A stretch of 64,000 bases of DNA from Fasciola hepatica (taxonomy: Eukaryota; Platyhelminthes; Trematoda; Plagiorchiida; Fasciolidae), in contig CANUEZ040000165.1 in the NCBI GenBank assembly GCA_948099385.1, positions 3,608,501 to 3,672,500 of the forward strand. Direction: 5' to 3'. A program made the position numbers and the translations under genes. The notes beneath the pieces were generated by a model. That model searched no databases and was not told the origin of the DNA. It was given only the letters and a program-made list of their open reading frames with translations. Positions 13,279 through 24,595 of this stretch are shown here, one piece after another (within the stretch, counting starts at the first letter, position 1; the number at the start of each line of letters is the position of its first letter).

Positions 13279-13710
13279 GAGTGATTTGAGCATGATTACA
13301 GAAGGTTATGTTCACTCTGTTAATCAATACTCCAAAACGTTTTGGGAATTTCGCAACCTTTGGAAAGTTTTATGCCCAATGAGTCTCATCTCATACAAAC
13401 AAAGACTGTTTCACACCACTCACATTGTACTAATATCATTTGATGAAGTCCTTTTGGCCTTCATCATTATGTCAAACCGCTTTTCATTATGGCGTGAGAT
13501 TACCAATGTTTCGCAAGAACAGATTAGTAGACTAAGTATATGGATGTCAACTGGTTTACTCATCATTTCTAAGGGAACGGAATACTCACCAGCACTTGTC
13601 CTTTACTTTGTATTGGAAAAAGGTTTCACCGTTGAACTGACCTTTTCTGAGGCTTATTCCAGCCCAACAAATACAGAAGACGTACATGGTAGTCGCCGGC
13701 ATTTCCGAAT
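13279..13710 (+). CDS. Candidate coding exon of an unidentified gene
   Basis: A 432 bp open stretch, the longest non-transposon frame here, bounded by an acceptor (CTTATCATTTTCAG) and a consensus donor (GAAT|GTGAGT). It starts and ends in phase 2 and has no stop over 143 codons. The translation is mixed, with hydrophobic runs such as HIVLISFDEVLLAFIIM around residues 50-66 and MSTGLLII near residue 89. No domain is recognised. The next two candidate exons (14012-14059 and 15856-16114) are also entered in phase 2, so the three can be spliced without a frame break. The upstream intron would contain the CR1-like copy A. Confidence 0.45.
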
Positions 13711-14011
13711 GTGAGTCAATTTTGAGGGCAATGGAATAAGTAATAACTACGATTTCACTTGAAAGAGATTCCAGACTGAAAGAACTTGGAAAAACACGTG
13801 GTTAATTCTGCCCACTAAGAACTTCCTTTTGAGCCCATGAAACACATCTCCTCAAATGGGCCTCATGCTTTTTATTTATAGATAACCAAGGTTGATCTGT
13901 GGGTACTTCTGAATAGTTTTCAACGCGCAGGTAGTTTTCATGCTCAAGTCGCTATTACTCCTATGGTGAAAAATGGATGATACTACTGAACCCATTGCGG
14001 TGTCCTTTTAG

Positions 14012-14059
14012 TGGGATGAAAATGAGTAAAACACGTTTAACAGTTGATAAAAGTCGACA
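14012..14059 (+). CDS. Candidate 48 bp internal exon
   Basis: A short stretch between an acceptor ending GTCCTTTTAG and a consensus donor GACA|GTAAGT. It is 48 bp, a multiple of three, and only its phase-2 frame is open (residues GMKMSKTRLTVDKSR plus split codons). That phase is the one needed to join 13279-13710 to 15856-16114. Very small symmetrical exons are common in schistosome genes. On its own the signal is weak; the phase agreement raises it. Confidence 0.35.
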
Positions 14060-15855
14060 GTAAGTTCGTTAGATTCCGCCAAGCTTGTATCATGCTAGTA
14101 TACGACCTTATCAACTCCACTATTTATCTCGAAAAGACCCATAGGTCTGCCGGGAAAGCCACATCAGTTTGAAGCATTTTTGATTAACCAAGTGCCGCAA
14201 GTAAGCTTGCTTTCCGCATTGTTGCTTTGGGATCACAAAGCAAAAACTAGATCATCCTAATAGTCCATTTACAAAGACGTGAAACGTGCGATATTATTTG
14301 ACAGAGACTTGGACATTTTACATTGGAAAAAAGGACAATAAACAGACGCGACTGCACGAACTGAGGTGGACACAACTAGAATGAAGCTCAACTTTGCTCG
14401 CTTGTCCACTGATCAAGGCCTTGAAAAAGTGCACCGGGTAAAAACGTTCAGAGGTCACGGATGACATTGATCGGCTTTTGAACCAACCACGCTCAACGCA
14501 TGCCTGTAGTATCTATTGGCAGGCTTGCCATGGAGGGATTTGAAACATCTCATTAATATAAGGTTTTCAATACAGGAAAGGGGTTTATTTCCATTTAAAC
14601 GAAAGCTACTTTGGTCATAAGCGGATTAATCGAATTATTTATATTGAAATCCTTCGAAAGGAATGTCACACCTATAGCAAATATTTTGATTTGACCTATT
14701 GTAAAAGTGGCTACTTTGTGAACGTGAAAGATATACGAAGTGTGACCGTACACTGAAGGTCGCACCAATGTGGATGCATGTGTAGAAATGAAGTTTATTG
14801 TAGCCTCATATAATATTTCTGATTCACATTCAACTAGAAATGATCGGTGGTTAGAGACACTTTCGTTATATTTTCATAATACGGTTAAAGCGAAGTGCTA
14901 GCATGCATTTAGGAATGATAGGTTTTGACATATTTACCAAACCACTGACAGAGGAATAAACTCTACCGTGACCTTATCCGTGGTATTACTTATAACGTGG
15001 ACTGATATTGGGAATATAATCTTTATTTCACCTCAAGTTCCCATGCTAGTATGTAGACAGCACGGCTTGCTTCCATATCTGGTAATTTTTGATTGGTTGC
15101 TCCTTCCGTTTATAATTGATGTTCCTTGTCACGTGATAAACTCGAGAAGCAAAATATAATCCCCAGTTTACGGAAAAGTCTATTAGCATTGTTACCTAAG
15201 AAGTTCTCAATTTTAGTAACTACAATACGTTTTCTGAATCAGTCTGTACTTTTAACCGGCGGTTTGTGTGATGCTTGTCATCCTTTCCGAATACACTAAA
15301 TGAAAAGTACGGTTTGCCCTTTCGGGGAACAAAAACTCCAGACAAAAGGAATTGTCACTGACGTACTTACTCAACCACTTTAAATCTAACTAAGAACCTC
15401 ACAAATCAAAACAGGTCTATTGTTTCCCAGAGAGCCCGTTTTGGGTGGTAGCAGGCAACGTGAACATTAGGGCAGCCTGACTTGCTTCTGGGGTTCATCC
15501 AGCTACATTTTAAATCATTTTAGCTTCGTTGGTGGTAGTAATGTTCGGAAAAACTTCGTTTTTTCAACCGAAAAAGGTATTTGAATATATAAAGAAAGCC
15601 TGCGTGGATTTTATTAACTGGAAGTCTGAAGGATGATATACATCAACCGTTATTCCATACAAGTTTGAGCTGAAGTCGATGTATAGTATTCACAATCATA
15701 AATCCAGGCAAACAATATTTTATATATGATAGGTTTACTTCAAGTAGAGAAGTCATCTAAAAGATTATGTATCCGAGAAACACATGAATGTTCAATAAGT
15801 GGGATCGCTGACTACACGATGTATAAATTGTAAATTCTGTTTTTGCTTAACATAG

Positions 15856-16114
15856 GCGGGGTTGTCGACGCTTGAGAAAGTCTAGACAAATAAGTGCAAG
15901 TTTGATGGTCCACATGTTTTATCGCGCGAATCTGATGGGTGAGTTACAAGACTATGAACTGTTCAAGAATGTTCCTGAAAAACGTTTAGTACTGCTGTCG
16001 CAACCCAGGAGAGAAAAAATAGATAGTGAGTTCAGTTTTGGAAAGTCTGACAGACTGGTTTCAGTTAATCGTTCACTGAGTTTTTTTGGGACAGATAAGA
16101 TGCCATCCCTGTAA
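15856..16114 (+). CDS. Candidate terminal coding exon
   Basis: Follows a strong acceptor (TTTTTGCTTAACATAG) and runs open for 86 codons to a TAA. It is entered in phase 2, consistent with the two exons upstream. The protein segment begins with a basic run (RGCRRLRKSRQ), continues through VHMFYRANLMGELQDYELF and ends MPSL. The arginine and lysine content and the amphipathic middle look like genuine coding sequence, but I recognise no family. A possible polyadenylation signal AATAAA lies near 16346. A minus-strand frame over part of the same bases is judged a shadow. Confidence 0.45.
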
Positions 16115-16699
16115 AAGACCATGGTTACGACACCGAATTTTCTTCGTGTCACATAAAATAGAAGAATTTCTAACACAGCCACTCAAACCTAATGCTAAAT
16201 AACGATTTTACTGTCTGAATTTTTAACTTATGTGAAATATTGTTATTGTAACGCATTATATTGAGGACTTCTGCAATTTACCAACTCATACTTCAGCCAT
16301 AAAAGGAGCGAAAATAATAACTGGTAATTTGAAGATATCTCACAGACGGAAAATAAAAAAACGGATAAACTGAATTCAGGCTGATGCGAAGCTTTTCTGG
16401 GATATTCTCAATGATAACAAGAAAGCCTGCTAAATAGTAATATGATAAATATGTACACAGCATAGTATGAGTCTATTCTCGTGACCTCTATGGGATTTGA
16501 AAGACAAACCAACTTTCAGGACAATGAAGGCAAATGGGTCCCTCCAGAATTTCCGTATCGAATATTTCGCAGGTAAAACTGTACAAATCATATTTTCTTG
16601 ATGAAAAAGACTATGAGAATCAAAGAGACAAGATTGATGTTGGCAAGGCCGCGTTGTGGTGAATCGAAATCCTTTTTGAGTAAACCACGAAAGGTAACA
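16115..16699. other. Probable 3' untranslated and spacer sequence
   Basis: AT-rich and without a frame. It contains the AATAAA near 16346 and the 3' edge of the minus-strand LINE relic. Confidence 0.35.
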
Positions 16700-18250
16700 G
16701 GATGGCGATAAATTAATATTGGTGGAAAACGTTAGTGGGCAGAATAAATGTTGGTAGCATTTTTGGCACCAAATTGCCGTAGTCAGTGGATATGAAAATA
16801 TGGTCAGTGCAATTTCTACATACGGTCCGGAATATGCGAAAACAACCGTAAATGGTCGATTGGTCTCCCGAAACGGGGCCAGAGTTCATGAATGGCTGTT
16901 TATTGGGATAAGTAAACAGAGAAAGGATGAATTTGTATTTAAAACATTTGGAAGTGTCGAGAGGTAGACCTGAAATAGAAGAGAAGTTTTGAATATTACG
17001 TAGTTTTTCAGTAAAAGAGGTAAAGTCGGACTTACTGGAAACGGAGTGATAAAGCATCATGTCGTTGGCGCACTTAGTATGTGGAGCAGGACGGGCCATG
17101 GGTAAATAGCTAATATAAGTTGTGAAAAGTTAGGGGCAAGAAAAGCTCCCGAGTTGTTCACTAAGGGACTCAGTAAAAAGCTACTAACTGTGACACAGAG
17201 ATTTCTGTTGAAAGGGTAGTCTTTCAATCACAAATAGAGAGAAGCGGGACAGCTACGATACTCCAGCTTTTACAAGAGAGGGGGGCACAGGAATAGAATC
17301 AAAAGCCGGGCTTTAATCAAGATCGATACAAATGATTGATTTCTCAGAACCCTTTAGGCTTCTAGAAATGAGACTTCAAGTTGAAGCAACTTGGTCCGTA
17401 GAGCACCTATTTGGCTTGCAGGCGAACTGATAAGCATCATTAAGGGCAACAAAAAAGAAGGCACTCAACTAAGTACATTGTACGTCAGCCTTCTTGAATG
17501 TACAGTAGGTGATGAGGGTGGGACAGTGTTAGAGCTGGAGTGTTTAAAAACAGGTTCCACCGCTATGGGTTTCAAAGAGCCAAGAACACCAGTAGTGTTA
17601 CCGAATTAGTTGAAGACGGGAGTCATCGTTTCCAACAGTAAAAGCTGCTTTCGAGGTTATTAGAGACCGAAGGACTTTCGGGGAGAATGATTCAATTTTG
17701 GAAGGAAAAAAGGACAAGATGACGGGATGTCCGTGGATTGGTGAATAGCTGCAGCCTACAGACTGTCAGAATTTACATCGGATAGGCTTGTCTAAATCAG
17801 CTGACTGCACAGAAGCATTATTCTGTACCAAAGGAAGTTCTTCTTTGCGAGACTGAAGAACTGGTTGTAAAAAGACCTGGTTGATCAGGATAATGTGCCG
17901 CTTCACTGATGCCTGGTGATGTTGTTGATGGTGTTCTTTTTGCCCACCCCGGCTTTTTGTTAACGGCAAAGCTATCCTGTCACTTTTAGAAAATAACATC
18001 TCCAAAAAACAACACAATTGGAATATAGCACTCAATTTCACTGTAAATAACTTTAGAGGGTAAAGGGAGCAATTGGATGGGAACCACGAAGGCATTGTGA
18101 AGAGAGATAATTTAGATAAACTACTGCTGACTGAAAAAACTTTTCTGGTATTAACCTTTATTTTGGTTCGTACTGACGAATGAAGTGTAAGCAAAATGTG
18201 GTTGAACCACTAGCCAAACAATAATAAGATGTTATTCTTTGAAGGAAGAG
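16700..18250 (-). pseudogene. CR1-like LINE relic, endonuclease to reverse transcriptase
   Basis: Minus-strand non-LTR remnant. From 5' to 3' it shows an endonuclease-like piece (18194-17766) with SDRIALPLTKSRGG, matching the 'R-DR...GGG' segment of CR1 endonucleases. A thumb-side block LLKLEYRSCPASLYLWLKDY near 17230-17290 follows, then a VNNSGA piece of the 'GVPQGS' box, and then CANDMMLYHSVSSKSDF near 17010-17070, where CANDM stands for the catalytic Y/F-ADD box. The asparagine in place of the first aspartate, together with stops and frame changes, marks it as dead. The order of boxes is intact, so it is one decayed copy rather than several fragments. Confidence 0.75.
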
Positions 18251-19457
18251 CTTCCAATTGTAAGTAGTTTGTGGTTTTTGTCAAAAACAGCATTCCTTCT
18301 GTTCTGAATAAGACTCGTGCCACGTAAACCAAAGGAAAGTAATGGATTTGTGGGTACGTGAAAAATCCCCCGACAATGCTGCATCAACAGTTAGAAAGTA
18401 GTGGAGCTTAAACACGTACTGAATCCATACAAAATTGTTCATTTCTTCCCGGAAGCGTACAGCCCATTCATCACTATGCCTCGGAGATCTGAGTTTTTTT
18501 AATGAAAATTAACAGTAGGGCAGCCCATACAAAAATAGGAGAATGAAACAACTGCTTCGCACTTGTATGGCCCCTGGAAATTGCTGAATGTCACAACATA
18601 GACAATTATTCTGCTCCTTAGTGCTTCCTGTCTTGACGAAAGCACTAAAAGCTTTTGAGGAGAAAGAATGTGTCTTCAAAGCTTGTGTATGACCAAGACT
18701 CTTTAACATAAAGTGCACGCGTATCCTTGGGCATTCTCAAGTACCAACAATTGGTTATGGGAGATATTTTACCACTCAGTGAACGAATGCTGGTGATGCT
18801 CATCACAGAAACCACCATCTTCTTTTCGTTATGCGACTCAGGGCAGCACGACAGTCAAGACACTTGCGTTTATTCTTCGAGCACAGTTTTAGTCAAGGCG
18901 CACAGAATCGACTGGTGGACGATAAAGTGGAAAACGGTGTGTTCCGAATGTGAATGAAAGTTCACTTTGAGTAGCAAATTCAGGACGACATCGCCTGATA
19001 AAGAGAATAATTCCTAACTAGGAGTGACTCAGCACATAACAGAATGCAGCGCAATCCTTCTTGGGGCGAGCCAGCAATAGTCGAGTATCTAGTGGCCCTG
19101 AAGGTGTTTTGTCCAAAACTTGCGTTGTTTCAATCGGTTCACAGGGAAGGTATTTTTTGTGGGGCTGGTGAGCAAGCTATGCTAGTCTGGGATCGAGCCG
19201 GTACCTATCTCACTGAAGGCACGAGGAACTTCCTGGCAGAGTGACTAGTAGACCAAACTAATGACTCCTGCAGAATCACGATATTGCAAAAATAAGTCTA
19301 CAGGATCACATTTCCTCATAGAAATCAACTACTATTTTGAAAGAATTCAAGGAAATCAGCCTCTATACTCTAAGAACAAAAGGTTTCTAAAGGAGGTCAT
19401 TACATGGTTGAGTAGTTCACGGAATAAAGTCACTGTAGGCGTGTTCCCATTGTTATG
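18251..19457. other. No confident gene
   Basis: Several 60-75 codon frames on both strands lack good splice borders. The minus-strand frame at 18718-18509 lies just upstream of the LINE relic and may be part of its 5' region. Confidence 0.35.
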
Positions 19458-19745
19458 TTAGCAGCCTATACGAATAATAAATGCATATTTAACGGAAGAT
19501 TTACGATCGACTGTAGCCAATGGTTCTAAAGGAAGCTGTGCCAATAGAACGTCAGACCTGAATTCGGAACAAGGAGATTCATGATGATTTCCAAGACGAA
19601 ACACGACTCGACTGTATTTGAATGAAAGTAGTTTTCTGAACATGAATAAATGTTGATTTCTAAGCCCTGATATGATTTTCGAAGCAAAATCGCGCATAAG
19701 GTCACACCTCATTTTTGGGGACAAGTGATTGTCATGTTCATTCAT
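19458..19745 (-). CDS. Candidate ORF with true ATG, 95 aa
   Basis: A minus-strand frame starting ATGAATGAAC, just after an acceptor-like tract (TTCAATTTTTATCTGTGAAG), and running to TAA. The translation is hydrophilic with alternating charged residues (MRCDLMRDFASKIISGLR). An in-frame TGA lies immediately before the ATG, so if real this would be a first coding exon or a single-exon ORF. No family is recognised and no polyadenylation signal is obvious. Confidence 0.25.
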   Translation of the reverse strand: MNEHDNHLSPKMRCDLMRDFASKIISGLRNQHLFMFRKLLSFKYSRVVFRLGNHHESPCSEFRSDVLLAQLPLEPLATVDRKSSVKYAFIIRIGC

Positions 19746-19984
19746 TCACACTTCACAGATAAAAATTGAACCACATCATTCCAAAAAATTCAAAATTAGC
19801 ACATTAGGTTCTAATTATTCAAAAGATATTGAATGTACACCCGCTTGGTCCCAAAGAGATATTTCAGAAAAAATTACGATCAGTTAGGTAGTTATTCCCA
19901 AGAAACTTTTCGTCACAGTCATTTTGAAAAATGGTGTTTATTGTAGCTCCATTTACGTTGTTCAGTAAGTTTTGATCGCAGAGC

Positions 19985-20045
19985 TTGGCATTCAGGTCAC
20001 ACATGTTTCATCACCAATCGAGGTGACATCATCAGTGCACAGGTG
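19985..20045 (-). ncRNA. Hammerhead-ribozyme-like motif beyond the Penelope 3' end
   Basis: On the minus strand CTGATGA (20035-20029) is followed after one base by GTCACC (20027-20022), a short loop, GGTGAT (20015-20010) and GAAAC (20009-20005). GTCACC and GGTGAT pair as stem II with one wobble at its base. These are the two conserved core strands of a hammerhead. The extra U before stem II is unusual and I cannot find a convincing stem I, so activity is doubtful. Its place downstream of the Penelope coding region is what is known for schistosome Penelope elements. Confidence 0.5.
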
Positions 20046-20577
20046 GCGATCCGCGTGTTCATCGACTTGCGTATGTGGTTCACCCCTCAGTTCGTCCTAG
20101 ACCCCTGGAATGACCTTGACCTTAGCAGGTCACTAATTACAGGAAAGTTGGCCTCTTGACCTTTCAGGGCATTGTTTCGAATTTGATAACCTGGCCTTTA
20201 GCAACGCCCTCTGATTTGGCCAGTTTGACCTCTTGGAATCTGTTCTGGCATATCCGTATATTCATGTGAACATATGTCTATAAATATATACATTCATAGG
20301 GTTTTGTACATTTTTGTACTTTTCTGTGTTGTTTTGTTTTTATCTTCACTTTTATTCCTCGCTTTTATTCTTGGTTCATTGAGTCTTCTCAGATTGGCAT
20401 GTTCCCTCGAGGAATTGGGTTCCGCGGCTATGGGTTGGTTGGATTAGTATTCCATTTATTCATTTTTCATTTATTGAGTTAGTTGAGCCTGTTGCATAGT
20501 AAGAGGTTGTAGATGCGATCCAATTCGACGTGCTTATTGATTGAATTTGTTGAAGAATGCCAAGCTTTCCAAAACTA

Positions 20578-20795
20578 TCATGCATTTTCCGCCGTTGCTT
20601 GATCCAGAATATGAACTCCCTCCAGGCTGAACTTATGTCCTTCTTGGTCCTCGTGGACGGATACTAGTGACAATGGGTCATGTCTCCTTGTAGCCAGTTT
20701 GTATTCGTGTATCCTCGTGACAACCCTCCTTACAGTTTGACCAGCGTAGCATTTGTCGCAGTACTTGTATTTAACCTAGTACATCACATTTCTTT
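20578..20795 (-). pseudogene. Penelope GIY-YIG endonuclease domain
   Basis: Reads with one internal stop. It carries the cysteine pair and core KYCDKCYAGQT, then RRVVTRIHEYK with the arginine-histidine-glutamate pattern, then SVHEDQEGHKF, which keeps the HxxxxxGH element, and ends DQATAENA before a TGA. These are the signature parts of the Penelope type of GIY-YIG nuclease, which nicks the target DNA. The internal TAG lies just before VKYKYC. In the standard layout this domain follows the RT directly. Confidence 0.8.
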
Positions 20796-20838
20796 TTTCT
20801 TCGGTTTTCAGTTGCTCTTTTGGCCTTTATATGATTCT

Positions 20839-21498
20839 TCACAGGGTGCTGGCTAGTTTATGAGCAACCGTGATGCAGTGTGTTTGGAGGAGTCGTGCGG
20901 TCATTTCGGGTACGTTTATGATGCTTGGTAGTGCTATCCTTCGGTAAGGTTGCGTTCCGTGATTTGGTTCATTTCTGATTCCGTGTATGGTTCTTCGAAC
21001 GAAATTTCTGGGATATCCGTTTCGTCGATACATTTGAGCTCTTTTGAACAGAGTTCGAATGCACGACATCTTGTTGCTCTTTGGATGATTACTACTGAAG
21101 CTCAATATTTGGTCCGTGTCTGTTGGCTTCCGATATAAGGAGGTCTGTAATGTGCCATTCCCTTTCCTTCTGACCAATACGTCCAGGAATGGTAGTTCTC
21201 CATTCTTCTCCATCTCCATTGGTAATTTGATATCGCTGAAGACGTTGTTGATTTTTGGGTGTGCCCTTTCAGTATCTGGGTGTTTGATAATGACGAAAGT
21301 ATCGTCGACATACGTGACCCAAAGTTTTGGTTGAACCCTTGGTAATGCAATTTTGTCAAGGGCTTGCATGACAGCTTCTGCAATGAGTCCGGATATCGGT
21401 GGTCCCTTCAGAGTGCTTTTCATCTGTTCATAGCTAGAGCCATCAAATTTGGAGCACGCGTAAGGGCAAGGATTCGAGCTCGAGTCCGGGGGGTTCAA
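20839..21498 (-). pseudogene. Penelope-like reverse transcriptase, C-terminal half
   Basis: A 219-codon frame. After about 12 unrelated residues it reads FDGSSYEQMKSTLKGPPISG, the Penelope version of the 'F-G--Y-Q--G--MGSP-S' box, then KLWVTYVDDTFVII, the catalytic YVDD box with both aspartates intact. PFLDVLVRR and SLYRKPTDTD follow, which are the two typical downstream boxes. The GSP motif reads GPP here, a likely damaging change. It ends in TGA before the endonuclease, where an intact element would be continuous. It would have copied element RNA by target-primed reverse transcription. Confidence 0.85.
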
Positions 21499-21499
21499 C

Positions 21500-22531
21500 T
21501 TCTATCATGATGACAATTTGACCATCGCAGCTGGACAATGTACTCCTGATGATAGCCTCGGTTTAATCTTCGTTGTAACTTTTGTATTTCGAAATTTTTA
21601 TAATGGTAAACCTCGTACATGAGAACAAAGACAGAAACCAAATTTTATGGTATAAGCGGTTATATCTTTGAAGGTGTGCAGAATAATAAAGCGTGGGTTA
21701 GAAGTTTGCTTCACAATGATCTATCTGCTACCTGATAATCTGCCACGAAGGAACGGTTTTTCTTTGTCTGCCTACATTTACACCTGCAGCAAATAATACA
21801 TACCTGTTTAGTGGTGTTCTGTTGTCATTAAGTAAAACGATGATTCTGCAAGTGTCTAATTAAAATGTTGGCCTAATGTTTGTAGCGATTTTATGAGGAT
21901 ACCAACCTTCTAAAAGCCTTGATATCTAGAAGGGGGAGATTTTTTTACAAAATAATTTCATGGGGCCCATTTATTTATAGTTAGGGATATGGGGCTTAAC
22001 CAGTAACCATTCCTGTCCCGCTATAAATGCTACTTCAATATGTTTTTCACTTTCTTCTATTCTTTCGATCGATATAATGGGAGGGCATTCTGTTCCAACT
22101 TTGGTGTGCATGTGAATGTGTTCTCATGGGTAAATGCAATACCGAATTTAAGTAAACCTTCCAAATGATGCAGTTAAGTAAACCTCAAATTTTGGTGAAC
22201 ATCTTAAAGTCTGATGACTGTCATGATAAAATATTCATGGTCTCCAGTTTTAAGGACAGCAGCAAAGTGAAAAAAGCTTTTCATTTCTGAAAAACGAGTC
22301 ATCCAATTTGTCAGGTTTTTAGTGCGCTGACCTGGAAATTAATTCATCATTTGATTTTTACCAAACCTTTTGCATTATCTGACATAAGGTTCTCAACGGA
22401 TAAAATTTTAAAAACAATACAAACGGATTCGTCTTTTGGAATTTCTATCCCTGTTCTCCTCAATATAGAAAACACCCACGTTCGACACGCAGTTTATCAC
22501 TTTTTCATCTTTTAAAGCTTAAGCTACTTCA
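21500..22531. other. No recognisable gene
   Basis: AT-rich sequence upstream of the truncated Penelope element. No frame, splice pair or repeat could be supported. Confidence 0.4.
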
Positions 22532-22748
22532 TCATCGTGGTGTTCTATTGACATCCTTACAAGGGAGGAAATTCCGTAGAACTCTTAGCGAGCTATGCTT
22601 CGGAATGCGAGCAAATGAGTAACACTGCTCACTGAGAGAGGATAGATGAGAGATATAGCCGACACAACCGCGGATGCACGTGCTTTTGCAGTTTGAAATG
22701 GATAACCATCCATCATTTATTACCCGTGAACGAAATAGTGAACGCCGA
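22532..22748 (-). CDS. Candidate terminal exon, cysteine-rich segment
   Basis: A minus-strand frame entered in phase 2 after an acceptor-like GTGTGAACTGCAG and open for 71 codons to TGA. The translation contains five cysteines: NCKSTCIRGCVGYISHLSS, then EQCYSFARIPKH, then NFLPCKD. The C-x-S-F-x-x-IP-K-H string recalls the 'C-x-SF-x-IP-R-H' segment of gremlin/DAN-type cystine-knot proteins, but the spacing to the next cysteine differs and the CxC pair is missing. I therefore call it only a cysteine-rich candidate. No clear polyadenylation signal follows. Confidence 0.3.
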
Positions 22749-23863
22749 CTGCAGTTCACACAGTATTCAAACAAACCAAAAATTGGTCACTTGACGAGGC
22801 CGGTCTAAGCCATCTCTTTGTATTTTATGCTTAGTAAACAGGACAGTGAATGAAAGCAACTTGTTTTTTAGTATGTCGTATGTCCTTCGTTCTTTGGTAT
22901 TTATGTGAGAGCCGACATTGAAACAATTGTAAATCTCGTTTTCCGGGAAAGCCCGTTTATTTCCTTGTTTGTCATGCGTGAGCCTAAGAGATTAGTTCAG
23001 TATTCACTGGCCATTACCTTGGGTAGTAAACTGCCCGGAGAAATAGGGCAAATCTTTATCTTGTTGAAATAATGTGCTGACCTATTCGTGTGAACATTTG
23101 TAAAAATCGAGTTATCACCTAGCTTTACCACACACAACACTGAGGTACGGCAAAATAAATACTAAGAAAGGAAGTCCGAAACGTTTACGACTGGTTGCTG
23201 TTTCTCTGATTGAAATCATACTGAGGTATGTTGAAATTGGCCTTGTCAATATAGTAACAACATTCTGACTATATTAATCCTTTTCTAATATAATTCGATG
23301 GAACGAGCTATTTTTCAGGACCAAAAACCTAATAAAAATGGCATCCCTAGTTCAGGTGCGGTAAAGTTGTTTCTGAAAATCAAACTTTGCTTTTGGCTTG
23401 GGAAAATCTCTGACACAGTTCGTGGTCCATAACGAAAATGCATAGTTCCAACCATACAGTCAGATTGCAGTTTAAGTAGCAAACATTTGGGAAACCTATC
23501 TTTATTTTTCGTAGCAACAGGAATAGATTCAGTCAGCGCTTATGGGTTTACCGCTTTTTCAAAATGACCTCATATGCTTTGGAAAAACAGTGAGCTATAC
23601 CTTTCGGCAATAAAACGTGAAACGCTGTATGAAATGCGTTGTCTAACGGTGTACCTCGTAGTAAACACCATGCAGCTCTAATTGTGTATAGTTGTTTTTC
23701 AGATTCTATTCTCTGTTTATTAATAAAACTATTCCATAGCTTATTTTACATTACATTGCTGACTTTTGCCATTCAAATACCGTTCCAAAATTTGAATTTT
23801 AGAGGGAAATACTCGGCTTTTACAGGCATTTTATAACAGAAAAATGACTGTTACTGCTGTAAA

Positions 23864-23877
23864 CCCCCCCCCCCCCC
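23864..23877. repeat. Poly-C homopolymer
   Basis: Fourteen consecutive cytosines in otherwise AT-rich DNA, likely a slippage product and possibly an unreliable length in the assembly. Confidence 0.9.
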
Positions 23878-24502
23878 GAATTTTATTAAGGACTGCTCTT
23901 GGGATGAAACAAATTAAGAGACCGAAAATAAACTCGAATCTGAAAATCACAGTTTAAGAAAATGAACCTTTCAGATATTTCATTTTGAAACCCATTTTTC
24001 AAGGAGAATTGTAGGAAGTGCGAATGAATCTGTTCTCAGTGTCTTCACGCTTTGCTTGATTTGTTGTACTTCATTCCGTTGTTTATTGCTCTACCAAGCA
24101 TAATCAACAGTGAACTAAATGCAAGTATCAAGCTAGCCTGACATTTGATGCAGTAATATCGAGGCTTTTTCATTATGATTGCTGTCTTGAGCAGCCCCGT
24201 GAGTTATCCGAGTGAAATCAGTGTGGCTTCCGAATGGTAAACGTGTATACTGCAATTGAACTCACTAAAGGCTTTTCCTCATGACTCAAAACAGTTTCAC
24301 ACTAGGTGTATAAGCATAATGTATGGTTTTGTTATGTCTACGTAGCCGTGAAAGTACGGACAAATCTAAAGTTCCCCAAGGGAGATTCAATGTGTGAATA
24401 AAATCTAGGAAATTCAACTGCTTGATAGATACTCAGCAGCTGGTAGAGCTCACAAAGTAGAAAAATATGCGTGGCATTCACACCTTGGTTAGAAAGCTGT
24501 AA

Positions 24503-24595
24503 ATGTCAGTTAGGTTGACGATTCGGATCATATCAACCTTAGGGAACTTGTTCCAAATTATATGGAGTTCTTCCGTAAATTCTTGTCAAGTTTCG
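24503..24595 (+). CDS. Candidate first coding exon
   Basis: ATG followed by 30 open codons and a consensus donor (TTTCG|GTAAGT) in phase 0. The encoded start MSVRLTIRIISTLGNLFQII is hydrophobic and could be a signal or anchor segment. No partner exon was identified. Short ATG-donor pairs occur by chance, so confidence is low. Confidence 0.22.

Larger units (their letters stand above)
19985..21460 (-). mobile_element. Penelope-like retroelement, 5'-truncated
   Basis: Minus-strand element of the Penelope class, which pairs a telomerase-like reverse transcriptase with a GIY-YIG endonuclease. From 5' to 3' it keeps the C-terminal half of the RT (from about 21450), the GIY-YIG domain (20795-20578), a long 3' untranslated tract and a hammerhead-like motif near 20000-20040. 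The N-terminal RT is missing. The sequence above about 21450 is unrelated and proline/serine-rich in translation, so the element ends abruptly there. One stop separates RT from endonuclease and another lies inside the latter. Penelope elements with hammerhead motifs in their terminal repeats are known from schistosomes, and the layout matches them. Confidence 0.85.

Noticed and set aside
15952..16182. 76-codon minus frame
   Set aside because: Shadow of the better supported plus-strand terminal exon at 15856-16114.
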